Assembly: GCA_964019135.1 (NCBI GenBank)
Contig: CAXHSH010000293.1
Span: 124,001 to 188,000, forward strand
DNA length: 64,000 bases
Direction: 5' to 3'
Source: Arenicola marina
Lineage: Eukaryota; Annelida; Polychaeta; Arenicolidae
A model generated the notes under the pieces. The model saw nothing but the letters and a program-made list of their open reading frames with translations. It did not search any database and had not been told where the DNA came from. Positions 18,508 to 32,065 of this stretch are shown piece by piece; positions within the stretch are counted from its first letter, which is position 1; every line of letters starts with the position of its first letter. A program made the position numbers and the translations under genes.

Positions 18508-19420
18508 TGGTACAAGGTCTCGTATACGAGATGTAGCTCAGAGAACTTGACCCCTTTTGTCGCTTCTGCGATGCATTTAATAACGGTTATTCTCCGGCGT
18601 CCAATTAGTTCCCGACTTTTGCCAATCAAGACCGATATCAGAAGAAAGCTTATTAGAACCCTAACTACCATGTACATTTTCGCCTGGCACAATGTCTCGT
18701 ATACGAGATGTAGCTCAGAGAACTTGGCCCCTTATGTCGCTTCTGCGACGCATTTAATAACGGGTTTCTCTATTGCGTCCAATTAGTTTCCGACTTTTGC
18801 CAATCAAGACAGATATCAGAAGAAAGCTTATTAGAACCTCCAACTACCATGTACATTTTAGCCTGGCACAAAGTCTCGTATACGAAATGTAGCTCAGAGA
18901 ACTTGACCCCTTTTGTCGCTTCTGCGACACATTTAATAACGGTTTTTTCTCTTGCGTCTAATTAGTTCCCGACTTTTGCGAATCAAGGCCGGCCTCAGAA
19001 GAAAGCTGATTAGAACCTCTGACTACCATGTACATTTTAGCCTGGCACAAAGTATCGTATACGAGATGTAGCTCAGAGAAATTGACCCCTTTTGTCGCTT
19101 CTGCCATGCATTTAATAACGGTTTTTCTCCGGCGTCCAATTAGTTCCCGACTTTTGCCAATCAAGGCCGACCTCATAAGAAAGCTGATTAGAACCTCTGA
19201 CTACCATGTACATTTTGGCCTGGCACAAAGTCTCGTATACGAGTTGTAGCTCAGAGAACTTGACCCCGTTTGTCGCTTCTGCGACGCATTTAAAAACGGG
19301 TTTCTCTATTGCGTCCAATTAGTTCCCGACTTTTGCCAATCAAGGCTCTCCTCTGAAGAAAGCTGATTAGAACCTCTAACTAGCATGTACATTTTAGCCT
19401 GGCACAAAGTCTCGTATACG
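18508..19420 (+). repeat. 179-bp tandem repeat, five copies
   Basis: Units of 177-179 bp, phased on CTCGTATACGAG at about 18519, 18696, 18875, 19054, 19232 and 19411. Each contains TTGTCGCTTCTGCGA, CCAATTAGTTCCCGACTTTT and AGAAGAAAGCTGATTAGAAC. The copies are 85-95 percent alike by eye. The array starts directly at the 3' end of the LINE. No protein is implied; short frames through it are by chance. Confidence 0.9.
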
Positions 19421-19506
19421 AGGTTCTAATCAGCTTTCTTCTGATTCCGGTTTTGGTTGGCAACAGTCGGGAACTAATCAGACACAAGAGAAAAAGCCGT
19501 TACCAT
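19421..19506 (-). repeat. Inverted partial copy of the 179-bp unit
   Basis: GTTCTAATCAGCTTTCTTCT and GTCGGGAACTAATCAGAC are reverse complements of the unit, so the last direct copy and this piece can form a long hairpin. It may be the end of a fold-back element or a rearrangement joint. Confidence 0.8.
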
Positions 19507-19612
19507 ATACATTGCAAAACCGATAAAAAATATCCAGTTCTATCAGCTACACCTCTTATATGGGACTTTGTGCCACTTGTGTACTTAAAACGAGAAGTAC
19601 AAGGCGATCCCT

Positions 19613-19721
19613 GGGCCCGTAAGTTCGAAACTCCAGGGGCAAAATATTTCGCCCTAGAATAGGAAATTAGCGTGGAGCGGGGCGTAATATTTGGCCCCCG
19701 CGGTTTCGAACTTACGGGCCC
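19613..19721. mobile_element. 109-bp palindromic MITE-like element
   Basis: GGGCCCGTAAGTTCGAAA at 19613-19630 is exactly matched in reverse at 19704-19721. A related GACCGTAAGTTCGAAAGGG occurs near 1824-1842, so the end sequence is dispersed. It has no coding capacity. Confidence 0.6.
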
Positions 19722-19805
19722 TGGTCACCAAGCCAACGGGTTTGTAGCCGGGGGATACCACAGGGGCACGTGCCACCTGTATCTCCCCCTCTGGATCCGC
19801 CACTG

Positions 19806-22800
19806 AATATTATATCTTTCATCATGTCTTTCATGATATTCATTTCATGCAGGACCTCTGCCCACAGCCCCCCCCTCACCCCCCCACGCTCGCTGATTTA
19901 CGGCGCCTGGGTTCTTGACATATTTAAGCTAATGTACACTTGCAAACTAAGAACATTTACCTTTATTGTTTCCATCATTTGACGATACTAAGGGCGTGTT
20001 CGATTTACATGAAACCAAAACCGGTTTGCCGAACTGACCTTTCGACAGGAGAAGAACCGGGACCGGTTTGCTCGAAACCGTGAAACAATCGAGAGAGCTG
20101 GTTTGACGGTTTCGGTTCCGCGAAACTGTCAGTTCAATCAACACACATCATAGTTAATCATAAATGTAATGAATAGAATTCTGGACAATAGTATGATACT
20201 AATTTCTTAACGGACAGTCCAATCGCAGGTAGAAAATGAAACAGACGGCATATTTATGCTGGCATGACTTCATTAGCACATAACCATTCGTCCATTTCCA
20301 ATATACATGAAGCTGTAAACAAATGGAACTATGTGTTCGCCTTGAGGTGGTCAAACCGTTAAAGCCGATGTGGCTACCGCCAACAGCGTCTTGCTTGCAA
20401 GCACACCCCGCTCATTAGCAGAGCAAAGCGACGACAACACCCGGGACGACTGACTTAAATTATGTTGGGCCGCTGTGTTGGGCCCCACCCCCCATCCGCT
20501 CGGTCGAGGTTTTACCATCGAAATTCGCTCGGTCGGGGCGTTTTAATTTTTCGCGGCAACCCGTCTATGAACGCACATTTTCAGAGCCCCTCCCCCCCCC
20601 CCCCCCCACCCCGGTCAGAAGTTTTTAAACATCCACTCCATAGGGACATATTTTTCATCACAAATATCCACTCTCTCAGGCATCAAGGCACCGCACGGAA
20701 CCCTCCCACCAACTTTGTATACAAGGCCTCCCCCCCCCCCCGCCCCCGGCCGCTGGGTTACTGACGGTTTAAAACATTCTGAGATCCCCACCCCTCCCGC
20801 TGTCATTTGCCCGGTGAGATGGTCTTGAATGCAAATTAAACATCAATGGAACGCTGAAAGAAATTACACTTAAGTTGTGCTTTCAAAGATTTTATGCAAC
20901 GATGTCACTGATCTGGTAAAGTCAGACCATTTGAAACAAACGACCGTTAAACTAACCATGACATGCTGTTTGATGTGATGTTAAATCCGTACTTTACATT
21001 TCCCAAGCAAAAATGTGCGCGCGCCCAACGATTATTTCTTCCGGTGCGTCCAATCGAAACATGGCGCCCGCGGCAGCCCAAAAAGCTAGGAAATCACACT
21101 GCAGAGGGAACAGTTATCAAAACACAAACATCAAGCAACGTCATATCCCAAATTGGTAACAAATCATCAGATAATAGGTTACCTTATGTAAAAATGTAGT
21201 TCATTGCTAAATATCGAGGTGAAAAAGTAGTTTTATGACCGTGTAAAGGCCGACCAGACTTGGGGCGCGATTCTGCTAATGGAAAGAGATTGCTAGGCGA
21301 TGTAACGTAGTTCCGCGACTGGACACATATCGAAGCGGACTACGTTACATCTATGGAACTAGGGTGTTCCTTGGCGCAAGTGCCCCCAGGTAAGCCCGCT
21401 TTCTAGGGGCACAACGGTGTCCATGCAAAGGTCTTTAGACGCCAGTCGGGAATCGACTGTCTGTAGCCTTTATCATAATGTGTGCGCGTACAATCATAGT
21501 CCTTACCACAGGCGCTCAGATCTGCTGACAGAACCCCCGATGTAAATAAACAACGCCCCCCTCTCAGGCACCGCCTATAATAGAAAGAAAGGTACCGCTC
21601 TTGCTTTGCAGCGCCACAGACAGGCCCTCGCTTCAACCGGCCCTAGCGACCCACACACAACATTCACAAAGCATCTATCACCTGAAATCAACTCCATAGA
21701 AGTTTAACTCTTACCACATCTACTTTCTGATGCCTGACATGTCCACAACTTAGCACAAATCGGACATTTTCCCAACAACTTGCAAAACAACAACACACTC
21801 GGACAGATCCCTCGACCACTTTCGCCAGAAACGTGCCAGTGCGCAACTCAGAGTGAGCATTCCGGTGACGTCTTTACTTCCGGCCTGTGCAGAAGGCGTG
21901 TGATTGGCTGTGACTTATTTCTGGCGGGGGCATTTGAACAGTTTAAATTTTATGCAGGCAAATCCACATAAATCTGCCTTCTAGCGCTGTTGTACAATGA
22001 CTTCATTGGTTCCTTACGTATTCTATGTACCTCGTTTTATCTTATGTCATCAAGAAAGTGTGTCAACACTAGGTTGTTTCAGTTATATTTTTCGCGAAGA
22101 AATGTTGGAGCACACGACTTTTCCCGACCAGCCGTCCGCCATATTTGTTTTTGGCGGATGCCGGTGCCTGTGAATGCAACTTGGTTCCCCGCTCCGTTAG
22201 CATATGAGTCTCCGCTAGAGGGCGTTGTCAGTCGCTCACTTTGAACTTAAGGACAACAGCAGCGCCCTCTGTCACAGGTAATTCACGGTCACAAAGGGCG
22301 CATTTCTTTGGTACGCCGTGTGTATCCCAACGGTTGACCGAATACGCACATTACGCATCGGTTCACCGCCCGACATTCCTTTCACCCTGGTATGGATGCG
22401 CGCGCATGCATTCGGTATGCCGATGTGCCCCGTTCTAAACAGCACGGGGCATTTGGGAGACGATGGCGGATGATTGAAAGGTGATGAGAGTAGGTTGGTT
22501 CCAGTGCCTTAATGTGCACCGGATGTGAACGGTGTGTGCACTTCATTGGAATAGGCATATCCCTATCGGCATACTCGGAAGTTCCCTGTCACGTGTTGGG
22601 GGCCCGGGGCGGGATACCGAACCTGGCCCAAAGAAATACGCCAAAAGTTTGATTTAAAGATTTTTTACGTGATGGCACAATGCCAATGAGCCAGACTGAT
22701 TTGCTGGTTTCAGTGGTTATAATTAAATAATGAGTTTAATCATGTTGTGTTATATAATAAATTTACCATATCATTAGCGGATAATTTTCAGGCTATTCCA

Positions 22801-24242
22801 GAGGTAAAATTAACTTTTATTCGCATTATCCTTCCTTTAAGTATATGAATATGAATAAAATGAATAAGACTTATTAGGGGGCCTTAAACTCCATGGGGCG
22901 GCATGGGGGGTAACTGTGGCTATTTGTGAAGTATTTTGATAACTATTCAGTATTCTAAAACATTATCTTTGTTCCTCCATCATAAAAGCCGAAAATAATT
23001 AGTTTAAGCATCTTTTTCCGATTCGGCCTGAAAACGTGGGGGATTCCGGGGAATCCGTGCGAATGACGTCACTCGAGGAACTCGTCCGGGGAAGCCCTAC
23101 GTAAACCTGGTTCCGACAAACGTCGTCTCGAACATTCACATACATAGCGACTGACTGCCAATCAGAAAGAAAGGAAATTATAAATATGTTTGTATTGGGT
23201 GGGGGGGGGGGGAGGGTTAATTAAATTGTCAAATACACGGTGATGGTGAGGCGGCGGTACCTCCTAATATCTACCGAGGGGGGTAAACGAGAAGTGTGGG
23301 CTTCTTTTTCGTGTTTTTTTCATAGCAACGAATCAATTAAGATGTTGGTTTAAACTTAAAATTCTGTAATTCCGATATCGTGGGTCAAATGCTTACGTAC
23401 GGAACCAAATAATATCAACGGCAAACATCTAACGTTTACGACACGGTGGACACAACATTCGCTGTTTTTCGTTGAGCGCGGAGTCCCCTTTGCATACAAG
23501 GTTTACATCAGCCCGTTCCTTTTGGTATACCTCTTCCCCCCAATCACACACAGCAGACCCTTTCGCCCATCTCTAAGAATCATTTTGCATGTGGCGTTGC
23601 GCGAGTCTTAAGCAACTACCCAGTGGGCACCCGACGTCGGGAAGACGTCTTATATTGGTCGGTCGGTCGAACACCACCTGAAGATCAGGTCAAGACCAAT
23701 TTAGTCTGGTCGCAATGTGGTCTTAACTCAGACGTCCCACGTACGTCATAATTTAGACGTCCCACCTACGTCATAATTCAGACATCCAAACGTCTGTCCT
23801 AGCTAACTTGGTCGGGCTCGGGTATGGGATATAAGCCTATATTTGCATTCATCCAAAATGCTCCTTTTTCACGTTTACTAATATCTCGATTGCGACTATG
23901 AAATCGATCAGATTGACGCTAACTGCAATGTGTAAGCGAGGTGTGAAAGTCGAGCTCCGGCGGGCTACGAAATCCGTTGAGCTATAGACCGATTCCCGCT
24001 CAGTTTAAGCGGAGTACTAGCTTACGCGGAATAATATATTTCCAATATTTACCAGATTTATCATTTATTTAATTCGAGTAGAATTCAATAAGACAAGACA
24101 GGGGGTAACTCGTCAAAACTGGTAAAACACCTGAGTAAGACCGCACTGGTTAAGTTGGGGCCGTGAGGCCATTCACCATAATCAAAATAGCCTTAGCCGC
24201 CACGACCATGTGCAATGACTCCTGAAAAGTGATCATAAAAAG
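19806..24242. other. 4.4-kb region without a recognisable gene
   Basis: It holds C-runs at 20585-20610 and 20725-20750, a near-perfect hairpin at 21300-21349 (GTAACGTAGT against ACTACGTTAC), a poly-G tract at about 23200, and a CAGTGGGCACCCGACGTCGG-type repeat start at about 23620 followed by 25-bp units AGACGTCCCACSTACGTCATAATT at 23730-23779. Open frames are short and unlike known proteins. Confidence 0.45.
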
Positions 24243-24382
24243 ATATTTTGTGCCAGTGAAGGCATACAATACAAAATCCACCTGGTGTATTACCATTAAA
24301 ACACATTCATCATATTTTGTGCCAGTGAAGGCATACAATACAAAATCCACCTGGTGTAGTACCATTAAAACACATTCATCAT
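24243..24382 (+). repeat. 69-bp direct duplication
   Basis: Two adjacent copies of a unit beginning ATATTTTGTGCCAGTGAAGG and ending CACATTCATC, nearly identical. Confidence 0.8.
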
Positions 24383-24549
24383 AACGTCCAAACCTATACT
24401 CTAGTCATAATGACCAGTATATTACATCCTTCGTTTTATAAAAAAAAATGTAATTGCTATATTAAATCAGACGACTAAACCAGAGATTAATGGAGACATA
24501 GTAAACTCCAAATATGTTTAAATATCATAGTTCATATGACACAACAGAG

Positions 24550-26502
24550 TCAATAGGTATATCGCACTGGCTTGCGAATTTGTCTCCCATATCTGATTGT
24601 CACAACTGATGGTGACGGCGATGACTGCACACGGTTGTCAGCAGTTTCACAGGGTGAAACGCTCGGCGACTCAGACGGTGACATAGCAGTCTCCATCTGA
24701 TCAGGCTGTGCCTCGGCGACACTCGACGACTCGATGACGCGTGAATCTATGACGCGCGGCGAAGACTGAAGGAAATCACTCAGTAGATCCTGACGATTGC
24801 GACGATACTGAGCACCCTCTGGCGTTGATACCAGATAAGACCTGGGTTCGTACACATCATCCACTGTCGCTGGTTCCCATACACTTCCTCTCCGAATTCC
24901 TACCGAATCCTTCGGATGCAGAGCTGACAGAGAAACGGAACTTCTGTCATAATAATGTTTCTGCACCTTCTGTGCTCTTCTGAGTTTGGTGTTCATGGCT
25001 TCACAATTTACCGACATCGGGTGCAGAAGGCGATCATGGGTGAGTAGTTTTGAATTCAACCTTCTACCCATAAGCAGTTGAGCCGGAGAATGGTGTCCAT
25101 CAACCACTGGACGATTCCTCAATTCTAGCAATGCGATGTAAGGATCGCAACCGCTGTGATCGGCTTTCTTCAACATCTGTTTGATCGTTTGTACATTGCG
25201 TTCAGCCAAACCATTGGACCTGGGATACAGTGGGCTTGATGTTACATGTTTAATATCCCATAGTTTGACAAACTCGGCAAATTCTCCACTTGCATAGCAC
25301 GGCCCATTATCTGACATCAACTCTTCTGGTATAAGACTTACCGTGCCTAGGGAAGATTGACTTCATGTGCAAAATTACATCTTTTGACCGACATGATTGC
25401 AACATTGCAATTTCCACAAACTTTGAATAATAATCCACAACTAACATATACGACTTTCCGTTGTATTCAAACAAATCTGTAGCCACCTTTTGCCAAAGAC
25501 GTTCTGGGACATCATGAACCATTAACGGCTGCTTTGCATTCTGACTTCGGAATTTGCAACATGTGGGACATTTTAATACATTCAGTCAATATCTTCAATT
25601 TCAGACGACATGCCTGGCCAAAACAAAACATCACGTGCGCGCTGCTTACATTTGACAACTCCCAGATGAGACTCGCGAATCTTTGCTAACATTTGTTTTC
25701 TTTGACGATCGGGTACAACTAGTTTGTTTCCTTTAAAGATCAAGTTTTCAACACAGGTTATGTCATCTCTGAAGTCCCAGTATGGTTTTAGATTGAGTGG
25801 AACCATCGACTTTACCTCTGGCCACCCTCCAATAACCATGTGTTTTAGATCTTGCAACGTGCTGTCACTGAGTGTGTCAGCTTTGAACTCACTCAGTTTC
25901 TCAGTAGAAACAGGTAAGTATTTGATTACATTGATTTGAGGCAATTCAACTTTATACACTTCTGGAAGATATGACCGACTCAATAGATCAGCCACAAACA
26001 TTTCTTTACCACACCTGTATGACGCAGTCATATCATATGGCAGCAACTTTAACAGCATTCTCTGCAATCTCAAGGGAGCATTTGTCAATGGTTTTCTGCA
26101 AATGGAATCTAATGGCTTGTGGTCAGATTCAACAACAATATTCCTTCCATATAGATATTGATGGAATCTCTCGCAACCAAACACTATAGCCAAGAGCTCC
26201 TTCTCTATTTGTGCATATTGACTTTGTGCTGCAGATAGCGCTTGTGAGGCATAGGCAATTGGTCTGCCATCCTGCATGATTACTGCACCTATACCCTTGC
26301 TACTAGCATCGACTGAGAGAAACAGTGAAGCTGAAGGTGTCAACAAGGTTAATGTGCTTTTAGAGACCATGCCAGGCGCGAAGCGGAGACTGACAAAGCG
26401 AGACAGCCAGGCGGGCAGCGAAGTTGGTTGTGAATCACACTCACACTTGTCACAGCAACAAAAGTAGCGAGAGCTGGGCCTGGGCTGCTGGGCTCGAGCC
26501 AC
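24550..26502 (-). mobile_element. Ty3/Gypsy retrotransposon fossil, 3' half of pol
   Basis: Reading on the minus strand, the parts in order are RNase H (LFLSVDASSKGIGAV, ESDHKPLDSI, VADLLSRSY), the H2C2 zinc-binding region (HLGVVKCK...VLFWPGM) and the integrase core and C-terminal part (DNGPCYASGEF, SNGLAERNVQTIK). Gag, protease and reverse transcriptase are absent. No LTR pair was identified. The copy is broken, with several breaks, and looks moderately old. Confidence 0.88.
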
Positions 26503-27180
26503 AATGTGGCATCGCTCTACATGCAGTCACAGTAGGGGGGAGGGTGGGGGGGGGGCACGTACCGTAGTAAATCAGTGTAGGGGTGCACATGTGGTGATGT
26601 GCCGTCATATACTTTTGTTTATCAGCGACATATCAATATATGCATTAATTAGGCCCGTCTTATTCAGGAAAGAAGGGGTGAATGACAGTTTTTAAACAAA
26701 ATCTAACAAAGAATAAAACAATGTTTATTTCGCAACTTTATTCATCAACTAAAATGTTATCTTATCGTAATTCACCCACATTATATGAATCAATTAATTT
26801 AATAATAATCTTGAGAACAATTTAAATTAAATCCGTAGGGGTGTGGCAGGGGGCGTCCAGTGTCCAGTCTCACTTTTTCAAAATTTGCAGTGTCAAATGT
26901 CGATTTTTCACAATTTGCAGTGTCAATTGTCAAAAGCATCGCTTTTTTTCTAAAATGCCACTATCCCTGTGGATCGTTTTTTTTCTTCAAATCCTCGGTA
27001 TCGGAATTTGAGGGTCAATGTCGGTTTTTTCCGTGTCGCTTTTTTCTAAAATGCCACTATCCGTGTGGATGGGGTTTTTTTCTTCAAATCCTCGGTGTCG
27101 GAATTTGAGGGTCAATGTCGAATGTCGATTTTTCAAATATGCCTGTGTCGCGTGTCGCCATTCACCCCTTCCGGACCCTT
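26503..27180. repeat. Non-coding stretch with degenerate TGTCGATTTTT units
   Basis: From about 26869 to 27165 there are repeated pieces such as CAGTGTCAAATGTCGATTTTT and CTTCAAATCCTCGGTGTCGG, the latter in two copies about 90 bp apart. The TGTCG-plus-A/T-run composition resembles the interior of the MITE at 10424-10603 on the opposite strand, suggesting a related family. No gene was seen. Confidence 0.5.
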
Positions 27181-27184
27181 GGCT

Positions 27185-28290
27185 AAATATTCTAGTGTGT
27201 CTAACCCCTTTTGGCCCGACGTGTTTAAAGCGTGGTATGAATATAGAAAAACAGAAGAAAGCGTTAACGCAGATCTTCCCGGGTACCCTATCTGGAACTC
27301 ATATTTTATTACAAACTATAATCTTGTGGTTAGAAAAAAAGAATTTATTCAGAAAGGTGTCATATATGTACAAGACCTGTTTGACGAAAACAAAACTTTA
27401 TTGGGTTGGTCAGAATTCAGGGATCGGTATATAGGACTTTTATAGCTTGATACATTCGCTTCCTCGAGAGTGGAAAGCTGTCTATGCTAAGCCTATGGAT
27501 ACGGAGCTTTTTATTAGTACACGAACCTGTGCCTTACAGGAATTACAAAGTAAAATAAAGGTGTGCAATTTCATTTATAACAAATTAGTAATGTATCTGA
27601 AAAGGAATAATGTTAATGATGGAAAATGGGAAAGTGAGCTGGAATGCACGTGGTCGCCTGATCAATGGCACCGTCACTATGAATTGTCATATGACGCCAC
27701 GGTAAATGAAACGCTTAGAAGTTTCCAGTTTGAGATATTGCATAGGGTGATCGCGACGTAGAATGTCTATTTGAAAAAGTTTAAGGTGAAAGACACGGAT
27801 GTTTGTACATTTTGTAATAAGGCCCCAGAATCCATCACCGATCTCTTCTGGGACTGTCCGTATGTTAAGGGTGTATGGATAGCTTTTGCTAATTGGTTAC
27901 AACCATATAACTTATGCATGTGAGTACACCTGTATTGTCTATAACCAGTATAATTTTTGGGCTTTCCGACACACAGTGTAGTAGTTTAATTAATCACTTA
28001 ATACTTATTGTAAAAAGACACATTTACATATGTAAATGGAAAGGGAAGACACCAAACCTCCCAGTATGTCTTCGGGTTATAAAGTCCAATTATTTCACAG
28101 AGCGATGTATTGGGTACAGTAAGGGGGGATCCAGTTTGTGTAAATTTGATAGAAAGTGGGGCCCACTCAGACCAATATTTGAATAAACAGTTTTATAGTT
28201 TATTGTATATTTGTAAGCCTGTGCCTTGAAATATTTGTAATCGATACCTGCTGCGGATGAAATAAAATAATAATAATAATAACAAAAAAA
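27185..28290 (+). pseudogene. Tx1/L1-type LINE, 3' end of ORF2
   Basis: Four consecutive pieces in changing frames give the C-terminal region of an L1/Tx1 ORF2: NPFWPDVFKAW, PYDA-type segment PDQWHRHYELSYDATVNE, FEILHRVIAT, then VCTFCNKAPESITDLFWDCP (the C-x2-C...H/C region) and KWGPLRPIFE before TAA at 28184-28186. An AATAAAATAATAATAATAAT tail at about 28260-28285 marks the 3' end. The 5' part is missing, as usual for LINE insertions; there are at least three frame breaks. Confidence 0.75.
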
Positions 28291-28439
28291 AATCATTTGG
28301 TTTGTGTTTTTTTCATCGATAAAAACGTTTTTTAGCACCTGAATTTTCCACATAAGAAAACGTTCTTTAAACCGCAGAAAAACTTTTTGAAATACGAGTC
28401 TAAAAGTATTACACCTCCGTTTACGTTTTAACTTATTTC

Positions 28440-31380
28440 AGCTTATATGGTAATAAAAACGTTGATTTATTATAACCAAATAAGAACCAAATTATTTTTT
28501 TTTAAATATATATTCGAATATTCAAGCATGCCTTTTGGTCTATTTAGTGCTCCGGCTACGTTTTGCAGACTGATGGGACACCTTTTCCGAGAAGAAGTCT
28601 TCGAGATCCTGCTCGTGTATCTTGATGACATCACTATCTACAGTCATGACATAAAGGAACAACAGGCCCGACTGGAAGTGGTGCTATCTCGACTCTCGCA
28701 GCATGGACGGAAGATCCGCGCAGAAAAGTGCCATTTTTTCTGCCCTGAAGTACCATACGTCGGTCACACGGTATCAGCTGATGGTGTAAGTACTAGCCAT
28801 GAGAAGATTGCTGCTGTGGCCGAGTGGCCTGTGCCTTCCACTCTGAAAGAACTCGTTACTGGGCTTCACAGCGTACTACAGGCGATTCGTGAAGAATTTC
28901 AGGGCCATCGCTGCGCCGCTTAACGAGCTCGTGGGAAATGTCTTGCGTGGAAAGAAGCGCCGAAAAGGACTATCGATATCTCTTCAAGATTGGTGGACGA
29001 AAGAACACGAAACTGCGTTTGACCACCTGAAAGAAGCTATGACAAGCGCCCCGATATTGGCATACCCAGACTTTAACCTACCTTTCAATCTTGGGATCGA
29101 CGCGTTGCACGCAGGATTAGGTGCGGTATTGAGAATCAGGATGGAAAACGTAGAGTTATCGCGTACGCCAGTCGAGGTCTACGAAAGGGCGAACGAAACA
29201 TGGACCGATACAGTTCCAAGAAATTAGAGCTCCTCACATTGAAATGGACGGCGAATATCTGAGACACCAACAGTTCACCGTTGAGACAGACAACAACCAA
29301 TTGACATATCTCATGTCGAAGAAACAACTACCGGCTCTCGAGCAGAGATGGGCGTCAGCGTTGGCTGATTAGGACTTCAAGATTCGGTACAAGCCCGGGC
29401 GCAACAACTGAAACTGTGATGCGTTATCACGACAAGAGAATAGACCTTGGGACGTCTCTGAAGAAGATGTTGCTGAATGTCTCACTGCCAAGGTGTGTTA
29501 TACAGAGATTCCAGCGGAAGTCAACCTTTTGGCCTGCGCGAAAATCCTCAGGAAAGAGCTTTTAACGTGTGCAGAAGTAGAAGGACAATGTACCAAAATA
29601 ACCGCCCTCACCAGCGTGCAATTGAGAAGCCTGCAGGACAATGACCCCGTCGTCGGAATGTCATTAGTTGGGTCAAAGCTGGGTCTCAACCTTCACTTCA
29701 AGCAACACGAGACGAAGCTGTAGATGTACAGCTGTTGCTACGTCAATGGGACAAATTACGCATCGTGAACGACCTCTTGATACGCGACGTGAAAGATCCA
29801 ATACAAGGAGCCTTACAGCAAGTGGTACTGCCATCATCCATGAAGGACGAGATCCTAAAAAGACTCCACGACGACCATGGTCACCAAGGCGTGGACAGGA
29901 CTACAGCTCTGATCAGGTCCCGATGTTATTGGCCCCACATGTATCGCGACATTCAGGCGTGGATTGCAAGATGCAATCGATGCCTCTTAGCCAAAACTGA
30001 ACGAGTCAAGACACCCATGGGGACACTATTAACTATTAGACCCCTTGAGGTGGTCGCCATCGATTACACTCTCCTGGAGAAGTCGTCAAGCGGATACGAG
30101 AATGTTTTGGTCATGACGGACGTCTTTACAAAGTACAGTATCGCAATTCCAACGAAAGACCAGAAATCCATCACCGTAGCAAAGACCCTGGTGAAAGAAT
30201 GGTTTTACAGATTCGGCCCACTGTTACGCCTACATTCCGACCAAGGCCGAGACTTTGAGACACAAATAGTCAAAGAGTTGTGCCACTTGTACGACATCAA
30301 GAAATCACGGACAACACCGTACCACCCTGCTGGTAACTCACAGTGTGAACGCTTCAATAGGACATTGCACGACCTGCTGAGAACTTTGCCCCCAGAGAAG
30401 AAGCGGCGATGGCCAGATCACCTAGCTGCCCTCACGTACTGTTACAACACGACTCCTCATGCCAGTACAGGGTTTTCACCGTTCTATCTCATGCATGGAC
30501 GAGAGGCTCGGCTGCCTGTAGACGCACTACTCGGAGATCGTCCGCTTGAAGAACAAGACGAAACAGAAGAACCAGATACATGGGTCACACGGCATCAGAG
30601 GAGACTACGAGATGCGTACACTCAAGCCAACGCCAAGCTGGAAAGTGCTGCTGCCGTACGAAAAGAAGTCTACGACAAAAACGCTAAACCGATGCCACTG
30701 ACCGTGGGAGCACTGGTGTACCTACGAAATCGAGGCGTTCGAGGTAGGAACAAGATTCAGGATGCATACAGACCAGAAGCATACCGAGTACTCGCGCAGC
30801 TGGGAGAACAGGACGTATGCCAAATAGAGCCAGCCGACGGATTTGGATCAAGCAAGTGGGTAAACCGAAAAGAACTCAAGTCTTGTCCACGAATGATAGA
30901 ACCTGTGAATCGGGAAGGTAGTCAACCTTCAAGTGCAACAGAGGATGCATCAACATCATCAGAATCAGCAGCAGAAGAAATGTTAGTGTGTTAGTGTGAC
31001 TCGGAGACCTGTTCCGGCTCCGAGACTAGCTCAACAGAGGCGAGAAGTTACGACACGCCAGTCCTCTGATTCATCAGACTTGGAATCAAGTGTCCAGATG
31101 TCAAGCGAGGAGGCGGTTACCCCAGATGTCCAGATAACTCCCCCCATACCGGCCCGAAGGTTGTCGCGAACGCTGGATCCAGAAAACCAGGTCGAAACTG
31201 AAGAATCGGTCAGACAACCATCGGCTAGACCTGAAGCTGCCCCTCGACTTAGACCTAGAGAATATGGTATATTCGCTCTGTATATATTGTTGTTTTTTAC
31301 CCGTGTGAATGTCATAATCCTGGTCTGCATATATACTCGTTTCTTGCTTACGGAGTAAGCAAACATAATGGTGGGGTGAG
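28440..31380 (+). mobile_element. Ty3/Gypsy retrotransposon fossil, pol from mid reverse transcriptase onward
   Basis: The parts in order are the second half of reverse transcriptase (MPFGLFSAPATF, YLDDITIYS), RNase H (FNLGIDALHAGLGAV), the H2C2 region (HDDHGHQGVDRTT...CNRCLLAK), a well-preserved integrase core (VVAIDYTLLEKS, LHSDQGRDFE, NSQCERFNRTLHDLL) and a C-terminal extension, followed by a short downstream frame to 31358. The integrase section is a long open frame. The upstream half is absent. The copy is broken, with perhaps half a dozen breaks, mostly in the RNase H part. It lies on the plus strand beside the LINE tail. Confidence 0.88.
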
Positions 31381-31900
31381 TGTGATAATGTCGATTATTT
31401 ATTTATTTATTTATGCGATTTGGCTTGCCATATTTCGTGATTTACAAGGTTGTCGAATGTGTGTGAATTAATTACTCGTTTATTTCTTTTGGCTTGCCAT
31501 AGCCATATTTTTGGTTCTCATGTGGCGAGCGCCATATATCCATTGAATACTAACGCGTCCTTAGTAACAGCCAATAAAAATCTAGAATTAGCCGGCGTCA
31601 AATTTAACTTGCACCTGGGCAACCGGTCCTCTGGGCAGATAACATTGACTCGGTCCGCGAAACCAGACGTATCTGTCCTGCGGGGAATTTAACATTCTAA
31701 GGTTGGTATATTGATGTTTAATAGATCTACTAGCCTAGTTTTAATACCTATTTGATCTGTTGTTGTGTATAGGACTACTGTGTAGATAAATTACGGGTGA
31801 TATCGTCATTATAGTAAGTGATTTTAATGTTATAAGAACTTAGATGTTAGGCCTTCAACAAAGCCGGCTCATGTTTCGCGATATGGCCTGAAATTTCTAT
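31381..31900 (+). repeat. Possible 3' LTR of the preceding Gypsy fossil
   Basis: A purine tract GGTGGGGTGAG directly precedes TGTGATAATGTCG, the usual arrangement of polypurine tract and LTR start. The right end was not fixed and no second copy exists in the window, so this is tentative. Confidence 0.35.
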
Positions 31901-32065
31901 TGTGCTGTTGAATAATATAATTAGTATTATAGATCACTAATGAGCGTTACAGGTTTTATAATAAATTGCTTAGTCGTCTAGACAAGATTTAGTATTAATT
32001 TGAGAGTTTTATATTCACCTGAAGTGTAGCGGCATAGGCCTACTAATTTGTGTTGAGGTACCGCC

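Noticed and set aside
18483-19318. Short frames in both strands
   Set aside because: They are repeats of the same 179-bp unit read in chance-open frames.
23590-23830. Complete DNA transposon starting CAGTGGGCACCCGACGTCGG
   Set aside because: No matching inverted end or target duplication was found; kept only as a repeat-like stretch.
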